From assembly GCA_019117445.1 (NCBI GenBank), contig DWZS01000021.1, positions 1-35,192 of the forward strand: 35,192 bases of DNA, written 5' to 3'. Made by a program: the position numbers and the translations under genes. The stretch comes from Candidatus Limosilactobacillus excrementigallinarum. Its GTDB lineage: Bacteria; Bacillota; Bacilli; Lactobacillales; Lactobacillaceae. The notes under the pieces were generated by a model, which made no database searches, was not told the DNA's origin, and worked only from the letters and a program-made list of their open reading frames with translations. Positions 1-10,102 of this stretch are shown here, in pieces; the first letter of the stretch is position 1, and the number at the start of each line of letters is the position of its first letter.

Positions 1-39
1 TGAGTACATTAATTTTTATAATCACCATCGTTATCAAAC

Positions 40-83
40 AAAATTAAACAGCCTCACTCCGATAGAATATCGGAATCAGGCTG
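40..83 (-). terminator. Intrinsic terminator of the secG-rnr-smpB group
   Basis: Read on the minus strand, an imperfect stem (CAGCCT pairing with AGGCTG, then TCCGAT pairing with ATCGGA, loop about 5 nt) lies 80-120 bases after the smpB stop and is followed by TTTAATTTT. It is the natural end of the smpB transcript. The bases to its left (1-39) hold nothing I can recognise. Confidence 0.75.
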
Positions 84-165
84 CCTAATTAAATTATATA
101 TTTACTTGTCTACTTGACTGGGCTCAGTTCACAGAAGCATTTCCTGTTTCTAACCGTTTTCTTCT

Positions 166-639
166 CTAATAATGTTTCATAACTCGCTCAATCTGGCGTT
201 CCTGTTCACGCTTTTTAATATCATTCCGTTTATCATACTCATGTTTTCCTTTTGCAAGTCCTAATAAGACCTTCGCAAAACCATGTTTTAGATAAACCTT
301 GAGCGGAATTAAAGTTACCCCTTTGGCACTCATTTCGCCAGCTAACTTTTTGAGTTCTTTCTTGTGCAACAGAAGCTTCCGATTACGTAGTGGATCATGA
401 TTAAAAATTGTTCCATTACTATACTCACTAATGTGGACGTTCATCAACCATAATTCACCGTTATGAAATTGGGCGTAACCATCTTTCAAATTAATTCGCC
501 GAGCGCGCACAGATTTAATTTCAGTACCCGTGAGCACCATTCCGGCTTCATAAGTCGCCATTACCGCGTAATCATGACGAGCTTTTTTATTTTGCGCTAC
601 TAGGTTATCATTTGGCGCCTGGTGCTTTTTGCCAGCCAT
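166..639 (-). CDS. smpB: SsrA-binding protein SmpB
   Basis: SmpB binds tmRNA (SsrA) and brings it to ribosomes stalled on broken mRNAs, so that the nascent peptide is tagged for proteolysis. The protein is 157 aa, the normal family length. It shows the N-terminal OB-fold signature GTEIKSVR (residues 38-45) and a highly basic C-terminal tail from about residue 131 with a [10 protein letters not shown] core, the part that enters the mRNA channel. I take the ATG at 639, spaced correctly after AGAGGTG; a TTG one codon upstream is too close. The gene starts about 15 bases after the rnr stop, so the two are co-transcribed, as is common in Firmicutes, and RNase R is a known partner of SmpB/tmRNA. 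The tmRNA gene itself is not in the window. Confidence 0.97.
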   Translation of the reverse strand: MAGKKHQAPNDNLVAQNKKARHDYAVMATYEAGMVLTGTEIKSVRARRINLKDGYAQFHNGELWLMNVHISEYSNGTIFNHDPLRNRKLLLHKKELKKLAGEMSAKGVTLIPLKVYLKHGFAKVLLGLAKGKHEYDKRNDIKKREQERQIERVMKHY

Positions 640-654
640 CAAATCACCTCTCTT

Positions 655-3012
655 TTAATGTCGCCGTTTACGATCGTGTTGGTACTTGTCTCCACCATGA
701 CGGGTTTGCCCACGGTTAATTTGTCGATTATTCCGGTGTCCATTATCACGACCACCATGGTGGTTATTACGGTGTTCATGACCTTGATGATGACCACGTC
801 CGCGGCCATGACCATGACCATGACGACCATTATCACGGCCGACGCGCAGCTTGGTTACTGGAGCATCCTCTGGATTAACTAATTCAAAATCAACTTCTCG
901 TTGATCCTTATCAACCCGCAACAGCTTGACTTTTACCGGCTGACCAATCCGGAAAATATGATGATTACTCCGTCCGACTAGGGCCATTTGCTTTTCAACA
1001 TATTCATAATAATCATCGTTCATCGCGCTAATGTGAATTAACCCCTCAACGGTATTCGGCAATTCGACAAACAAACCGAATTTCATTACAGAACTAACCA
1101 CCGCCTCAAAAGTTTCCCCAACGTGATCTTCCATATATTCAGCTTTCTTCATACTGTCAACGTCTCGTTCAGTATCAATTCCACGCCGTTCAGTAATCGA
1201 AGTATGTTCTGCAATTTCTGGTAAACGATCACGATACTTAGCCTTAGCACTTTCACTTGTACCATGTTCCCGGTACCACTTAATCAAACGATGAACAGTC
1301 GTATCTGGATAACGACGAATTGGTGAAGTAAAGTGCGTGTAATATTCTGCACCCAATCCAAAGTGGCCCAATTCATCCGCAGAGTATTTTGCCTGCTGCA
1401 TGCTCCGGAGCATCATAACTTGAACCATTTCTTCCTCAGGAGTGCCGGCCACTTGCTTCAACACCCGTTGTAACATTTTAGGTTTAACATTATTTAAGTC
1501 GCCCTTCATTTCAATCCCAAGAACACTCAGAAAGTCAGCAAAATCCTTAATTCGGTCACCATCTGGCTTTTCATGAATCCGGTAAAGGAATGGCACGTGA
1601 AGATGATCAAAATGTTCTGCCACCGTTTCGTTGGCGGCTAACATGAAGGACTCAATCATCCGTTCAGATAACCCGCGCTCACGCAGTTGGATGTCAGTTG
1701 GGTGTCCCGTTTCATCAACAATGATTTTTGCTTCCGGCGCTTCAAAATCAATGGCTCCCCGCCGGTGACGGTGCTTAAACAAAATGCGATGTAGTTCTGC
1801 CATTGTTTGAAACATTGGTACAAGTTCTTTGTACTGGGCCTTCGTTTTCTCATCGTTAGCTTCTAGAATTTTGTTAACGGCCTTATAGGTCATCCGGGCA
1901 TGTGACTTGATAACACTTGGAAAAATATCATGCTTTAAAATATTCCCTTGCTCATCAATTTCCATTTCACAAGACATTGCCAACCGTTCCTCATTTGGAT
2001 TCAAGGAACAAATACCGTTGGATAATCGCCGCGGTAGCATGGGAATAACACGATCAGTCAAGTAAACTGATGTCCCACGTTTAAAGGCTTCTTCATCCAA
2101 TGGCGTACCTGGTTGGACGTAGTGACTTACGTCTGCAATGTGAACCCCTAAGTGATAGTGCCCATTATCCATTTTCCAAGCCACGACGGCATCGTCAAGG
2201 TCTTTGGACTCAATGCTATCAATTGTAACTAAAGGCTGCTTGGTGATATCCTTACGACCTTGTTTTTCTTCTGGAAGAACCTTCAACGGGATTTTATTTG
2301 CTTGCTCCATTGCTTCCTTAGGAAATTCATGTGGAACATCATGGGCATAGACCACGGATAGAATATCAATCCCCGGTTCATTTTTATCACCAACAACCTC
2401 AGTTACGGCCCCCGTCATCACCGCCGGTGCATCCGCACTTGGGTATTCGGCAATCGTTGCCGTTACAATTTCTCCATCTTGCGGATGGAGTCCTTGGTCA
2501 GATACATAAAATTTGAGGTGGCTCAATTTCTTATCCTTGAGAATAATCTCACCGATATAATTCCCCATCGTCAGATTTTTGAACTCACCCACCACATGAT
2601 CATAATGGTGATCCAAAATATCAGCAACGGCACCTTCTGGTCCCTGTCCAGAACGCGGATCACCGGCCCGCAAAATTTTAACTTGGACCTCATCACCAGA
2701 TAATGCATGCATGGTGTGATCAGGGTTAACATAGATATCCGGTAATGTTTCATCGTAGGCTACAAAACCAAATCCCTTACTATTACCATGGAAAATTCCG
2801 GTCACCAGTTGCTGTTGGGGGATGATTTTAAATTCTCCTCGATCAGTAACTTCAACCTTCTTTTCCCGTTCCAACTGCGCGAGCGCTTGTACAATCGGGG
2901 TAAAATCTTCCGCTGAATTCATCCCCAGTTTGCGGGCAATCTTTTCCGCAGACAGACTGATGGTCGGATTGGCCTGTAAATCTTCTAATATTTTTGCTTT
3001 TAATTCAGTCAT
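655..3012 (-). CDS. rnr: Ribonuclease R (3'-5' exoribonuclease)
   Basis: RNase R degrades structured RNA 3' to 5' and takes part in tmRNA-linked mRNA decay. From the ATG at 3012 (preceded by AGAAAGGA) the protein is 785 aa; the in-frame ATG farther upstream lies inside the secG terminator and has no ribosome site. Domains in order: an N-terminal winged helix (about 1-65), cold-shock OB folds (about 70-215), the RNB catalytic domain (about 250-580, with the metal-binding aspartates in SIESKDLDDAV), and an S1 domain (about 630-710). The last 61 residues are an unusual His/Arg/Gly/Asn-rich tail with 13 His and 13 Arg. It sits between secG and smpB, the usual Lactobacillus order, and shares a transcript with smpB. 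Confidence 0.97.
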   Translation of the reverse strand: MTELKAKILEDLQANPTISLSAEKIARKLGMNSAEDFTPIVQALAQLEREKKVEVTDRGEFKIIPQQQLVTGIFHGNSKGFGFVAYDETLPDIYVNPDHTMHALSGDEVQVKILRAGDPRSGQGPEGAVADILDHHYDHVVGEFKNLTMGNYIGEIILKDKKLSHLKFYVSDQGLHPQDGEIVTATIAEYPSADAPAVMTGAVTEVVGDKNEPGIDILSVVYAHDVPHEFPKEAMEQANKIPLKVLPEEKQGRKDITKQPLVTIDSIESKDLDDAVVAWKMDNGHYHLGVHIADVSHYVQPGTPLDEEAFKRGTSVYLTDRVIPMLPRRLSNGICSLNPNEERLAMSCEMEIDEQGNILKHDIFPSVIKSHARMTYKAVNKILEANDEKTKAQYKELVPMFQTMAELHRILFKHRHRRGAIDFEAPEAKIIVDETGHPTDIQLRERGLSERMIESFMLAANETVAEHFDHLHVPFLYRIHEKPDGDRIKDFADFLSVLGIEMKGDLNNVKPKMLQRVLKQVAGTPEEEMVQVMMLRSMQQAKYSADELGHFGLGAEYYTHFTSPIRRYPDTTVHRLIKWYREHGTSESAKAKYRDRLPEIAEHTSITERRGIDTERDVDSMKKAEYMEDHVGETFEAVVSSVMKFGLFVELPNTVEGLIHISAMNDDYYEYVEKQMALVGRSNHHIFRIGQPVKVKLLRVDKDQREVDFELVNPEDAPVTKLRVGRDNGRHGHGHGRGRGHHQGHEHRNNHHGGRDNGHRNNRQINRGQTRHGGDKYQHDRKRRH

Positions 3013-3042
3013 ATTATTCCTTTCTAATGAAGTTAGATAAAA

Positions 3043-3080
3043 CAAAAGGCTGCGAAACAACTCCCGTCATTTCTCAGCCT
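3043..3080 (-). terminator. Probable (partial) terminator between secG and rnr
   Basis: On the minus strand a stem AGGCTG/CAGCCT (with GAAA/TTTC continuing after one mismatch) begins about 15 bases after the secG stop and is followed by TTTTGTTTT. The loop is long (about 12-14 nt), so read-through into rnr is likely. Confidence 0.55.
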
Positions 3081-3095
3081 CTCCTGTGTTTTTCT

Positions 3096-3335
3096 TTAAT
3101 GCGCCGAAACATAAACCAGTGCCAATGCCAAAATAAAGAACAAAGCACCAACGATGGTTGTAACAATTTGCATTACGGCTTCAAAGCCACGAGCTTTTCG
3201 ACGTGAAAATAGATCACCAGCACCACCGGTTAAGGCTGACATGGCGTCATTATCATTCTTTGCTGGCTGCATCATAACACATGCGATCAAAACGACGCAG
3301 TCAATTAAGAAGAGGGTCATTAACATACTTTGCAA
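3096..3335 (-). CDS. secG: Preprotein translocase subunit SecG
   Basis: SecG is the small non-essential membrane subunit of the SecYEG channel that helps SecA-driven export. The protein is 79 aa with two hydrophobic helices (about residues 4-22 and 55-76) separated by a loop containing the family pattern GGAGDLFSRRKARGFE. I choose the TTG start at 3335 because AGGAGG lies exactly 7 bases before it; the ATG three codons later would be 16 bases from that site. A TATAAT sequence lies about 25 bases upstream with no good -35, so it may have its own weak promoter just behind the ClC gene. In many lactobacilli secG follows eno directly; here a permease and a ClC gene lie between. Confidence 0.93.
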   Translation of the reverse strand: MQSMLMTLFLIDCVVLIACVMMQPAKNDNDAMSALTGGAGDLFSRRKARGFEAVMQIVTTIVGALFFILALALVYVSAH

Positions 3336-3388
3336 GGTTCTTCCTCCTAATTTCCCACATTATAACTATTCAATGATACCATACTTTC

Positions 3389-4948
3389 CTACTCTTGACT
3401 AGGCTGTTCATGCTGATGGGCAGCTTGATTAATTAAGCGCTGGTTTTCCAAGTGATGATGCCCCGTCAACTGAATCACCAGAGTATCTCCCACTTGAAGC
3501 TTGGTTTCACCGTGAGGAACTAATTCTTCCTCACCACGATAAATACCTAGAACTAAACTGCCGGTTGGCCATCCAAAATCCTTAATTAAGGTTCCATCTA
3601 ATTGAGAGCCCGCAAAGATTGAAACCGTCATTTGAGTGATCCCTGTTAATTCTTTTCGTGGGCTGCGGTGAATAAAATTGTTAAACATCGCCATGTAAAC
3701 TGGGAGACCACCAAGAATATCATTCATTACGTAAGCCGTGACCGCCACAACTGCCAATGGCATTAAGTGAGTCATCGAACCAACCATTTCCGTAATTAAC
3801 AAAATCGCGGTAAACGGTGCTTTAGAAATACAAGCAAAATAACCCGCCATAGCATAGATAGCGTAGTTACCCAGGTATTCCTTAGGTACAAGGCCAAAGG
3901 AAACTAACGTAGCACAATAGCATGCGCCAATCACTGCACCAAGCGTTAAAATGGGCAGAAAAATTCCCCCTGGGATTTCAGAACCATAGCTAACCATGGA
4001 AAAAACAAACCGTAATAGTAAAAAGCCAAATAATAACGGAATGGATAGTGGTAATTTTGGTAAAGAAATAATTAAATTATTTCCACCACCAAGTGTAACT
4101 GGCCAATACCACGCGATTGGAATAACCAGTAAAAACGGTATTACCGGATACCAGCTAGGCTTAAACCACTTTATTTTACGACTCCAAGTGCCTAAACGAA
4201 GGATCACATATTGATAAACACGCCCCAGGATCCCTAAAAGCAAGCCTAGAATGATTAAATGAATATACTGATTTGCTGGAAAGAGAACCTGATGTGGTAA
4301 ATCAAGGTCCGGTCGCAGTCCAAAAAAGGTCATTGAAACCCCATTGGCAACAACGGCACTAATAAATACAGACAGCCAGACGAGCGGTGAAAAGTTATGA
4401 TAAACCTCTTCCAAAATAAACATTGAGCTCGCAATTGGTGCATTAAATGCAGCGGACAAACCTGCGGCCGCACCGGAAGCAATCCCAACCCGCCGCTCAA
4501 TTTTTGTAACGTGATTATGTTCCGCAATTCCTTGACCAATGGTGGCCCCCAACTGAATTGAAGGACCTTCCCGGCCCAAAAATAGGCCGGACCCAATCCC
4601 CAGAATACCACCAACAAATTTTCGCCAAAGAACCGGCCACCACTGCTCATCAAACTGGCCCGTTAACTGTCCTTCCACTTGGGGAATTCCTGATCCCTTA
4701 ATATTTGGATTCCTTTGGGACATTCTCCCCAAAAGCAAAGCAATAATGACGGAACCAATTATCCAGGGGATTAACCAAATTGGCTGATGATGAAAGAAAT
4801 TAAAACAGGCAATTACCAGTGTTAATCCATGCTGGATTGCGGAGCGGAATACACTCACAACTAATCCAGTCAGGATTCCAATGACAATTGCCCGACCAAT
4901 TTGGCGAAGATTACTAAAGTTTAATTTTCCAAAATGTAATTTACTCAA
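3389..4948 (-). CDS. ClC-family chloride/proton exchanger with C-terminal RCK_C (TrkA_C) domain
   Basis: This membrane protein probably exchanges chloride for protons, as ClcA does in acid tolerance. It has the three ClC filter motifs: GSGIP (85-89), GREGP (125-129, with the gating Glu127) and GGIFLP (327-332). The EE pair at about 180-181 matches the position of the internal proton glutamate of exchangers, so an antiporter is more likely than a passive channel. About 10 or more membrane helices are followed by a soluble TrkA_C/RCK_C-like domain (about 425-505) that may bind a ligand. Start choice: a TTG at 4948 sits 8 bases after GGAG and gives 519 aa; the upstream GTG overlaps that ribosome site. 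It is 46 bases after the permease stop, so co-transcription is likely. The exact substrate is not shown by the sequence. Confidence 0.9.
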   Translation of the reverse strand: MSKLHFGKLNFSNLRQIGRAIVIGILTGLVVSVFRSAIQHGLTLVIACFNFFHHQPIWLIPWIIGSVIIALLLGRMSQRNPNIKGSGIPQVEGQLTGQFDEQWWPVLWRKFVGGILGIGSGLFLGREGPSIQLGATIGQGIAEHNHVTKIERRVGIASGAAAGLSAAFNAPIASSMFILEEVYHNFSPLVWLSVFISAVVANGVSMTFFGLRPDLDLPHQVLFPANQYIHLIILGLLLGILGRVYQYVILRLGTWSRKIKWFKPSWYPVIPFLLVIPIAWYWPVTLGGGNNLIISLPKLPLSIPLLFGFLLLRFVFSMVSYGSEIPGGIFLPILTLGAVIGACYCATLVSFGLVPKEYLGNYAIYAMAGYFACISKAPFTAILLITEMVGSMTHLMPLAVVAVTAYVMNDILGGLPVYMAMFNNFIHRSPRKELTGITQMTVSIFAGSQLDGTLIKDFGWPTGSLVLGIYRGEEELVPHGETKLQVGDTLVIQLTGHHHLENQRLINQAAHQHEQPSQE

Positions 4949-4994
4949 AATTGCCACTCCAAAATTTTCATTCTTTTAGAGTGTACCACATTCA

Positions 4995-6383
4995 TTAATG
5001 ACTTGCTGATTGATCTTCCTTATGCCGCGCTAGGTAAACCACCGTAGCAATAACTAATACCGCAGCGCCGACAATCACCGAAATTCTAGTATCGGGATTG
5101 ATAAACATAAAGATAACAATTACAAAGAGCATTAAGAATGCAAAGTAATTAGACAGTGGATACAAAGGTAATTTAAAGGGATGATCCTCCATGACATCCG
5201 GATTATTATGACGGAACTTTAATTCAGCTAATAAAATCACAAACCATGGCACCATTCCCGGTAGAACAGAAGAACTAAAGACAACCACAAAAAGATCAGA
5301 AGTAGACTTGCTAAACATTGTAGCCACCATGTTAAGAATGAAGCCAATCAAGATCCCACCAGAAATTCCCAAAATAGCTGCATCCGGAACAATTCGCTTG
5401 GAAAGTCGCCCAAAAATTTTTGGAGCATCTCCTTCGTGTGAAAGCTTAAAAAGCATTCGACTGGAACTGTAAATTCCTGAGTTAGCACCAGACAAAGCAG
5501 CGGTTAAGACTACAAAGTTAATAATTGAAGCTGCGGCAGTAATTCCAACCTTGGCAAATGTCGAAACAAACGGTGAACCAACCGCACTTAATCGGTTCCA
5601 TGGATAAATCGTCACAATCACAAAAATAGCCCCAACATAGAAGATCAGGATCCGTAATAGAACGGATTTAACCGACTTAACGATCGCTTTTTGCGGGTTT
5701 GCAACTTCCCCGGCCGAAATTCCCAATAATTCAATTCCTTCATAGGAACCAACAATAATCGACATCGAGAAGAAGAAGCCTTTAACACCACCAGTGAAGA
5801 AACCACCGTGAGCCCATAGATTGGAAAAGCCTGTGGGGTGCCCGCCATTACCAAACCCAAAGAAAATCACCATGAAACCCAGTAGGATCATCATGATAAT
5901 CGTAACCACTTTGATCATCGCAAACCAAAATTCAAGGGAGCCATAGGCCTTTGCACTAGCTAAGTTTGCTAGAACTAGGAAGATGATAATCACAATTCCA
6001 GCAAACCACGTGTGTAAATGAGGCCACCAATATTTTAAATACTCAGTTGCTGCGACCACTTCAGACATCCCAACAACAATATATTCAAAAACGTTAGCCC
6101 ATTTTGCAAGGTATCCCGCTAACGGATGCACATACTCAGTTGCATAATCAGCAAATGATCCGGTCCCAGGATTGATATAAATCATTTCACCGAGCGCTCG
6201 CATCACGACATATAAAATTAAGCCAACAAAGGCGTATGCCAATAACACTGATGGACCGGTCCACTTAATTGTCGAGGTCGAACCCATAAATAGTCCAACC
6301 CCAATTGCACCACCAAGCGAAATCATTTCCATTTGTCCAGCCGTCATTGTTCTTGACAATTCTGGAGCATCATTTTTTGCCAT
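4995..6383 (-). CDS. Amino-acid permease, APC superfamily (AAT family)
   Basis: A proton-driven amino-acid importer of the AAT group (relatives include CycA, GabP, LysP and AroP). The protein is 462 aa with about 12 hydrophobic helices. The first helix carries the family pattern GGAIGVGLFMGS, where the broken helix binds the amino-acid backbone, and the next region contains RALGEM; GANSGIYSSSRMLF in the middle is also typical. The substrate cannot be told from the sequence. Start: the ATG at 6383 has AGGAG 11 bases upstream, while the upstream GTG overlaps the ribosome site. It has its own strong promoter and follows the eno terminator, so it is transcribed independently of glycolysis and probably continues into the ClC gene. 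Confidence 0.92.
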   Translation of the reverse strand: MAKNDAPELSRTMTAGQMEMISLGGAIGVGLFMGSTSTIKWTGPSVLLAYAFVGLILYVVMRALGEMIYINPGTGSFADYATEYVHPLAGYLAKWANVFEYIVVGMSEVVAATEYLKYWWPHLHTWFAGIVIIIFLVLANLASAKAYGSLEFWFAMIKVVTIIMMILLGFMVIFFGFGNGGHPTGFSNLWAHGGFFTGGVKGFFFSMSIIVGSYEGIELLGISAGEVANPQKAIVKSVKSVLLRILIFYVGAIFVIVTIYPWNRLSAVGSPFVSTFAKVGITAAASIINFVVLTAALSGANSGIYSSSRMLFKLSHEGDAPKIFGRLSKRIVPDAAILGISGGILIGFILNMVATMFSKSTSDLFVVVFSSSVLPGMVPWFVILLAELKFRHNNPDVMEDHPFKLPLYPLSNYFAFLMLFVIVIFMFINPDTRISVIVGAAVLVIATVVYLARHKEDQSASH

Positions 6384-6418
6384 TGACCGATTCACTCCTT
6401 CAAATAATTTCTGGAGTT

Positions 6419-6447
6419 ATTATAAATAAGCTTAAATAAAAAATCAA
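6419..6447 (-). promoter_or_regulatory. Promoter of the amino-acid permease gene
   Basis: On the minus strand: TTGATT, 17-base spacer, TATAAT. The -10 is perfect and lies about 35 bases before the permease ATG. It starts right after the eno terminator. Confidence 0.75.
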
Positions 6448-6471
6448 TGAGAAATTCTTAGCTGAATTTCA

Positions 6472-6507
6472 TAAAAAAAGGACTGAACAAAATAATGTTC
6501 AGTCCTT
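6472..6507 (-). terminator. Intrinsic terminator of eno
   Basis: An 11-bp perfect stem AAGGACTGAAC/GTTCAGTCCTT with an 8-base loop; on the minus strand it is followed by a run of T. It lies about 20 bases after the eno stop. Confidence 0.92.
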
Positions 6508-6528
6508 AAAACTAAGTTTTTGTTTCAA

Positions 6529-7931
<1,403 letters not shown>

Positions 7932-7941
7932 GTCTAAATAA

Positions 7942-8694
7942 TTAGTGGTTCACCAATTTTAAAAAGCTTTGCGGATCTAGGCTAGCACCACCTGCCAGAA
8001 CGCCATCAATGTCCTGACTAGCCATCAATTGATTGATATTATCACTATTAACGCTCCCGCCATACAAAATTCGTACATTATTGGCAATAGTATCGCCATA
8101 CATATCAGCGATGGTTTGGCGAATTAGATAACAACCTTCTTCTGCCTGATCTGGATCCATGCTTTCACCAGTTCCAATTGCCCAACTCGGTTCATAGGCA
8201 ATTGTCACTTTATCTACGTTTTCCGGCTTTAAGTCTTTTAAATCAGCTAAGATTCGACTAACTACCCAGTGGACCTTTTTTCCTGCCACGCGACGACCCA
8301 TAGTTTCATCACAACAAACAATTGGGCAAAGGCCAGCATCTAATGCGGCATGTACCTTTAGATTAATAAGATGGTCTGTCTCATTAAATAATTTTCGCCG
8401 TTCTGAATGACCTAAAATCACATGGTGAATACCAGCACTATACAGAGTGGTGGGGCTAGTTTCGCCAGTAAATGCTCCCGCGTCTTGATAGTAGCAATTC
8501 TCCGCGGCAATCTTTAATGGTGTTCCTGCTGCAGCTTTCACCATTGGCACAAGTGCAATAGTTGGTGCTGCCAACACCGTTTCTTGAACGTCCGGGTTTG
8601 GTAAATGATTCTTGATTTGATTCACAAATTCTACGGCTTCCTCAACCGTCTTATTCATCTTCCAATTTCCAGCAACAATTGGCGATCTCATCAT
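7942..8694 (-). CDS. tpiA: Triosephosphate isomerase
   Basis: Interconverts dihydroxyacetone phosphate and glyceraldehyde 3-phosphate. The protein is 250 aa. Catalytic residues are visible: Lys in AGNWKMNK near the N-terminus, His96 in ILGHSERR, and Glu168 in AYEPSWAIGTG; the phosphate loop YGGSV is present near the C-terminus. Two consecutive ATG codons follow GGGGGATTAG; family proteins usually begin M-R-x-P, so the second (8691) may be the true start. It lies between pgk and eno in the glycolytic block, separated from pgk by a hairpin repeat. Confidence 0.98.
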   Translation of the reverse strand: MMRSPIVAGNWKMNKTVEEAVEFVNQIKNHLPNPDVQETVLAAPTIALVPMVKAAAGTPLKIAAENCYYQDAGAFTGETSPTTLYSAGIHHVILGHSERRKLFNETDHLINLKVHAALDAGLCPIVCCDETMGRRVAGKKVHWVVSRILADLKDLKPENVDKVTIAYEPSWAIGTGESMDPDQAEEGCYLIRQTIADMYGDTIANNVRILYGGSVNSDNINQLMASQDIDGVLAGGASLDPQSFLKLVNH

Positions 8695-8751
8695 CTAATC
8701 CCCCATTCTTAATAATTGTAAAAAGATTGTTTTACCAGAACTGACAGTACA

Positions 8752-8793
8752 TAAATGGGTTCCAGTGCCCGGCCAAGCCGCACTCTGGAACCC
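8752..8793 (-). repeat. Hairpin repeat, GGGTT-CAGAGT family, copy 1 (pgk-tpiA gap)
   Basis: On the minus strand the stem GGGTTCCAG/CTGGAACCC closes a GC-rich loop and is followed by ATTTATGT. A second copy with the same layout and compensating stem changes lies at 26689-26739. There is no clear T run, so it may act as a transcript stabiliser or an attenuator rather than a strong terminator. Confidence 0.7.
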
Positions 8794-8815
8794 GCTTTGT
8801 GCTCATTCAATAGAT

Positions 8816-10024
8816 TTATTTATCAGAAATTGCATCAATTCCTGGCAGAACCTTACCTTCAAGGTAAGTTAATGATGCACCACCACCAGTGGAAATATGG
8901 CTTAATTGGTCAGCAATCCCTAACTGCTTAGCTGCCGCAGTAGAGTCACCACCACCAACAATTGTGGTTGCGTCGCTCAGGTTACCCAAGAACTTACCAA
9001 TAGCCAGAGTTCCCTTTGCGAAGTTTGGCATTTCAAAGACACCCATTGGGCCATTCCAAACAACAGTCTTGGCATCCTTCAAAACATTTTCAAACTCTTC
9101 AATTGACTTTGGACCAATGTCCAAGCCCATCCAGCCATCAGGAATATCGCCTTCAACCACTTTGGTGTTAGCGTCATTATTGAAGGCATCAGCAATCACA
9201 CTGTCAACTGGAAGAACCAGCTTATCGCCAGCCTTTGCCATGATGTCCTTAGCAACATCAATCTTATCTTTTTCAACTAATGAATTACCAATCTTAATGC
9301 CCTTTGCAGCAAAGAAGGTGTAGGCCATTCCACCACCAATAATGATCTTATCAGCTTTGTTCAATAGGTGGTCAATAACGCCGATTTTATCGGAAACCTT
9401 GGCACCACCAAGAATAGCAACGAATGGACGAACCGGATTGTCAACAGCGTTCCCTAAGAACTTGATTTCCTTTTCCATTAAGAAACCAACTCCGGATTTA
9501 CCATCCCCAATATTTTGGGCAATCCCAACGTTAGAAGCGTGTTGACGGTGAGCAGTACCAAAGGCGTCATTAACGTAAACATCACCAAGTGATGCCCAGT
9601 ACTTCCCTAATTCAGGATCGTTACCAGATTCACGCTTAACATTTTCACCATCCTTAACATCTTCGTAACGGGTGTTTTGAACCATCAAAACATCACCATC
9701 ACTCATGTTGTTAATAGCATCTTCAAGTTGCTTACCTTCTGTTACTGGTACAAAAGTAACTGGCTTATTTAACAGGTTAGAAAGCCGTTCTGCTACCGGA
9801 CGCATTGATAAACCAGGCTTGTCTTCTTCCTTCTTAATCCGTCCTAGGTGTGAGAACAAGATTGCCTTACCGTTATGATCAATTACATGCTTAATAGTTG
9901 GTAATGCCGCCACGATTCGGTTGTCATCACCAACGACACCATCCTTAATTGGCACATTAAAATCAACCCGCATTAATACTTTCTTACCTTCCAAAGGTAA
10001 GTCTTCGACAGTCATTTTTGCCAT
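8816..10024 (-). CDS. pgk: Phosphoglycerate kinase
   Basis: Transfers phosphate from 1,3-bisphosphoglycerate to ADP, making ATP. From the ATG at 10024 (after AGAGGAG, 8-base spacing) the protein is 402 aa, normal for the family. Visible motifs: [11 protein letters not shown] near the N-terminus, HLGR, the hinge [23 protein letters not shown], and [13 protein letters not shown] near the C-terminus, which binds the nucleotide phosphate. It follows gap after an intrinsic terminator, so pgk probably receives read-through at a lower level than gap. Confidence 0.99.
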   Translation of the reverse strand: MAKMTVEDLPLEGKKVLMRVDFNVPIKDGVVGDDNRIVAALPTIKHVIDHNGKAILFSHLGRIKKEEDKPGLSMRPVAERLSNLLNKPVTFVPVTEGKQLEDAINNMSDGDVLMVQNTRYEDVKDGENVKRESGNDPELGKYWASLGDVYVNDAFGTAHRQHASNVGIAQNIGDGKSGVGFLMEKEIKFLGNAVDNPVRPFVAILGGAKVSDKIGVIDHLLNKADKIIIGGGMAYTFFAAKGIKIGNSLVEKDKIDVAKDIMAKAGDKLVLPVDSVIADAFNNDANTKVVEGDIPDGWMGLDIGPKSIEEFENVLKDAKTVVWNGPMGVFEMPNFAKGTLAIGKFLGNLSDATTIVGGGDSTAAAKQLGIADQLSHISTGGGASLTYLEGKVLPGIDAISDK

Positions 10025-10043
10025 AATTAATTCTCCTCTTTCT

Positions 10044-10081
10044 GTCAAAAAGGTGGGCGGAGTTTCCTCCTCCCACCTTTT
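10044..10081 (-). terminator. Intrinsic terminator between gap and pgk
   Basis: On the minus strand AAAAGGTGGG pairs with CCCACCTTTTT around a 15-base loop, about 25 bases after the gap stop. It would give an abundant single-gene gap message with partial read-through to pgk. Confidence 0.85.
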
Positions 10082-10102
10082 AATTAGTACTTAATTTTTT
10101 GC

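Noticed and set aside
622-882. Met/Thr-rich plus-strand frame of 86 codons and a Met/Val-rich minus frame
   Set aside because: By-products of the repetitive codons for the His/Arg/Gly tail of RNase R; no ribosome sites.
8889-9323. Plus-strand open frame of 144 codons
   Set aside because: Lies fully antisense to pgk, has no ribosome site or promoter, and its composition follows the pgk codon structure.
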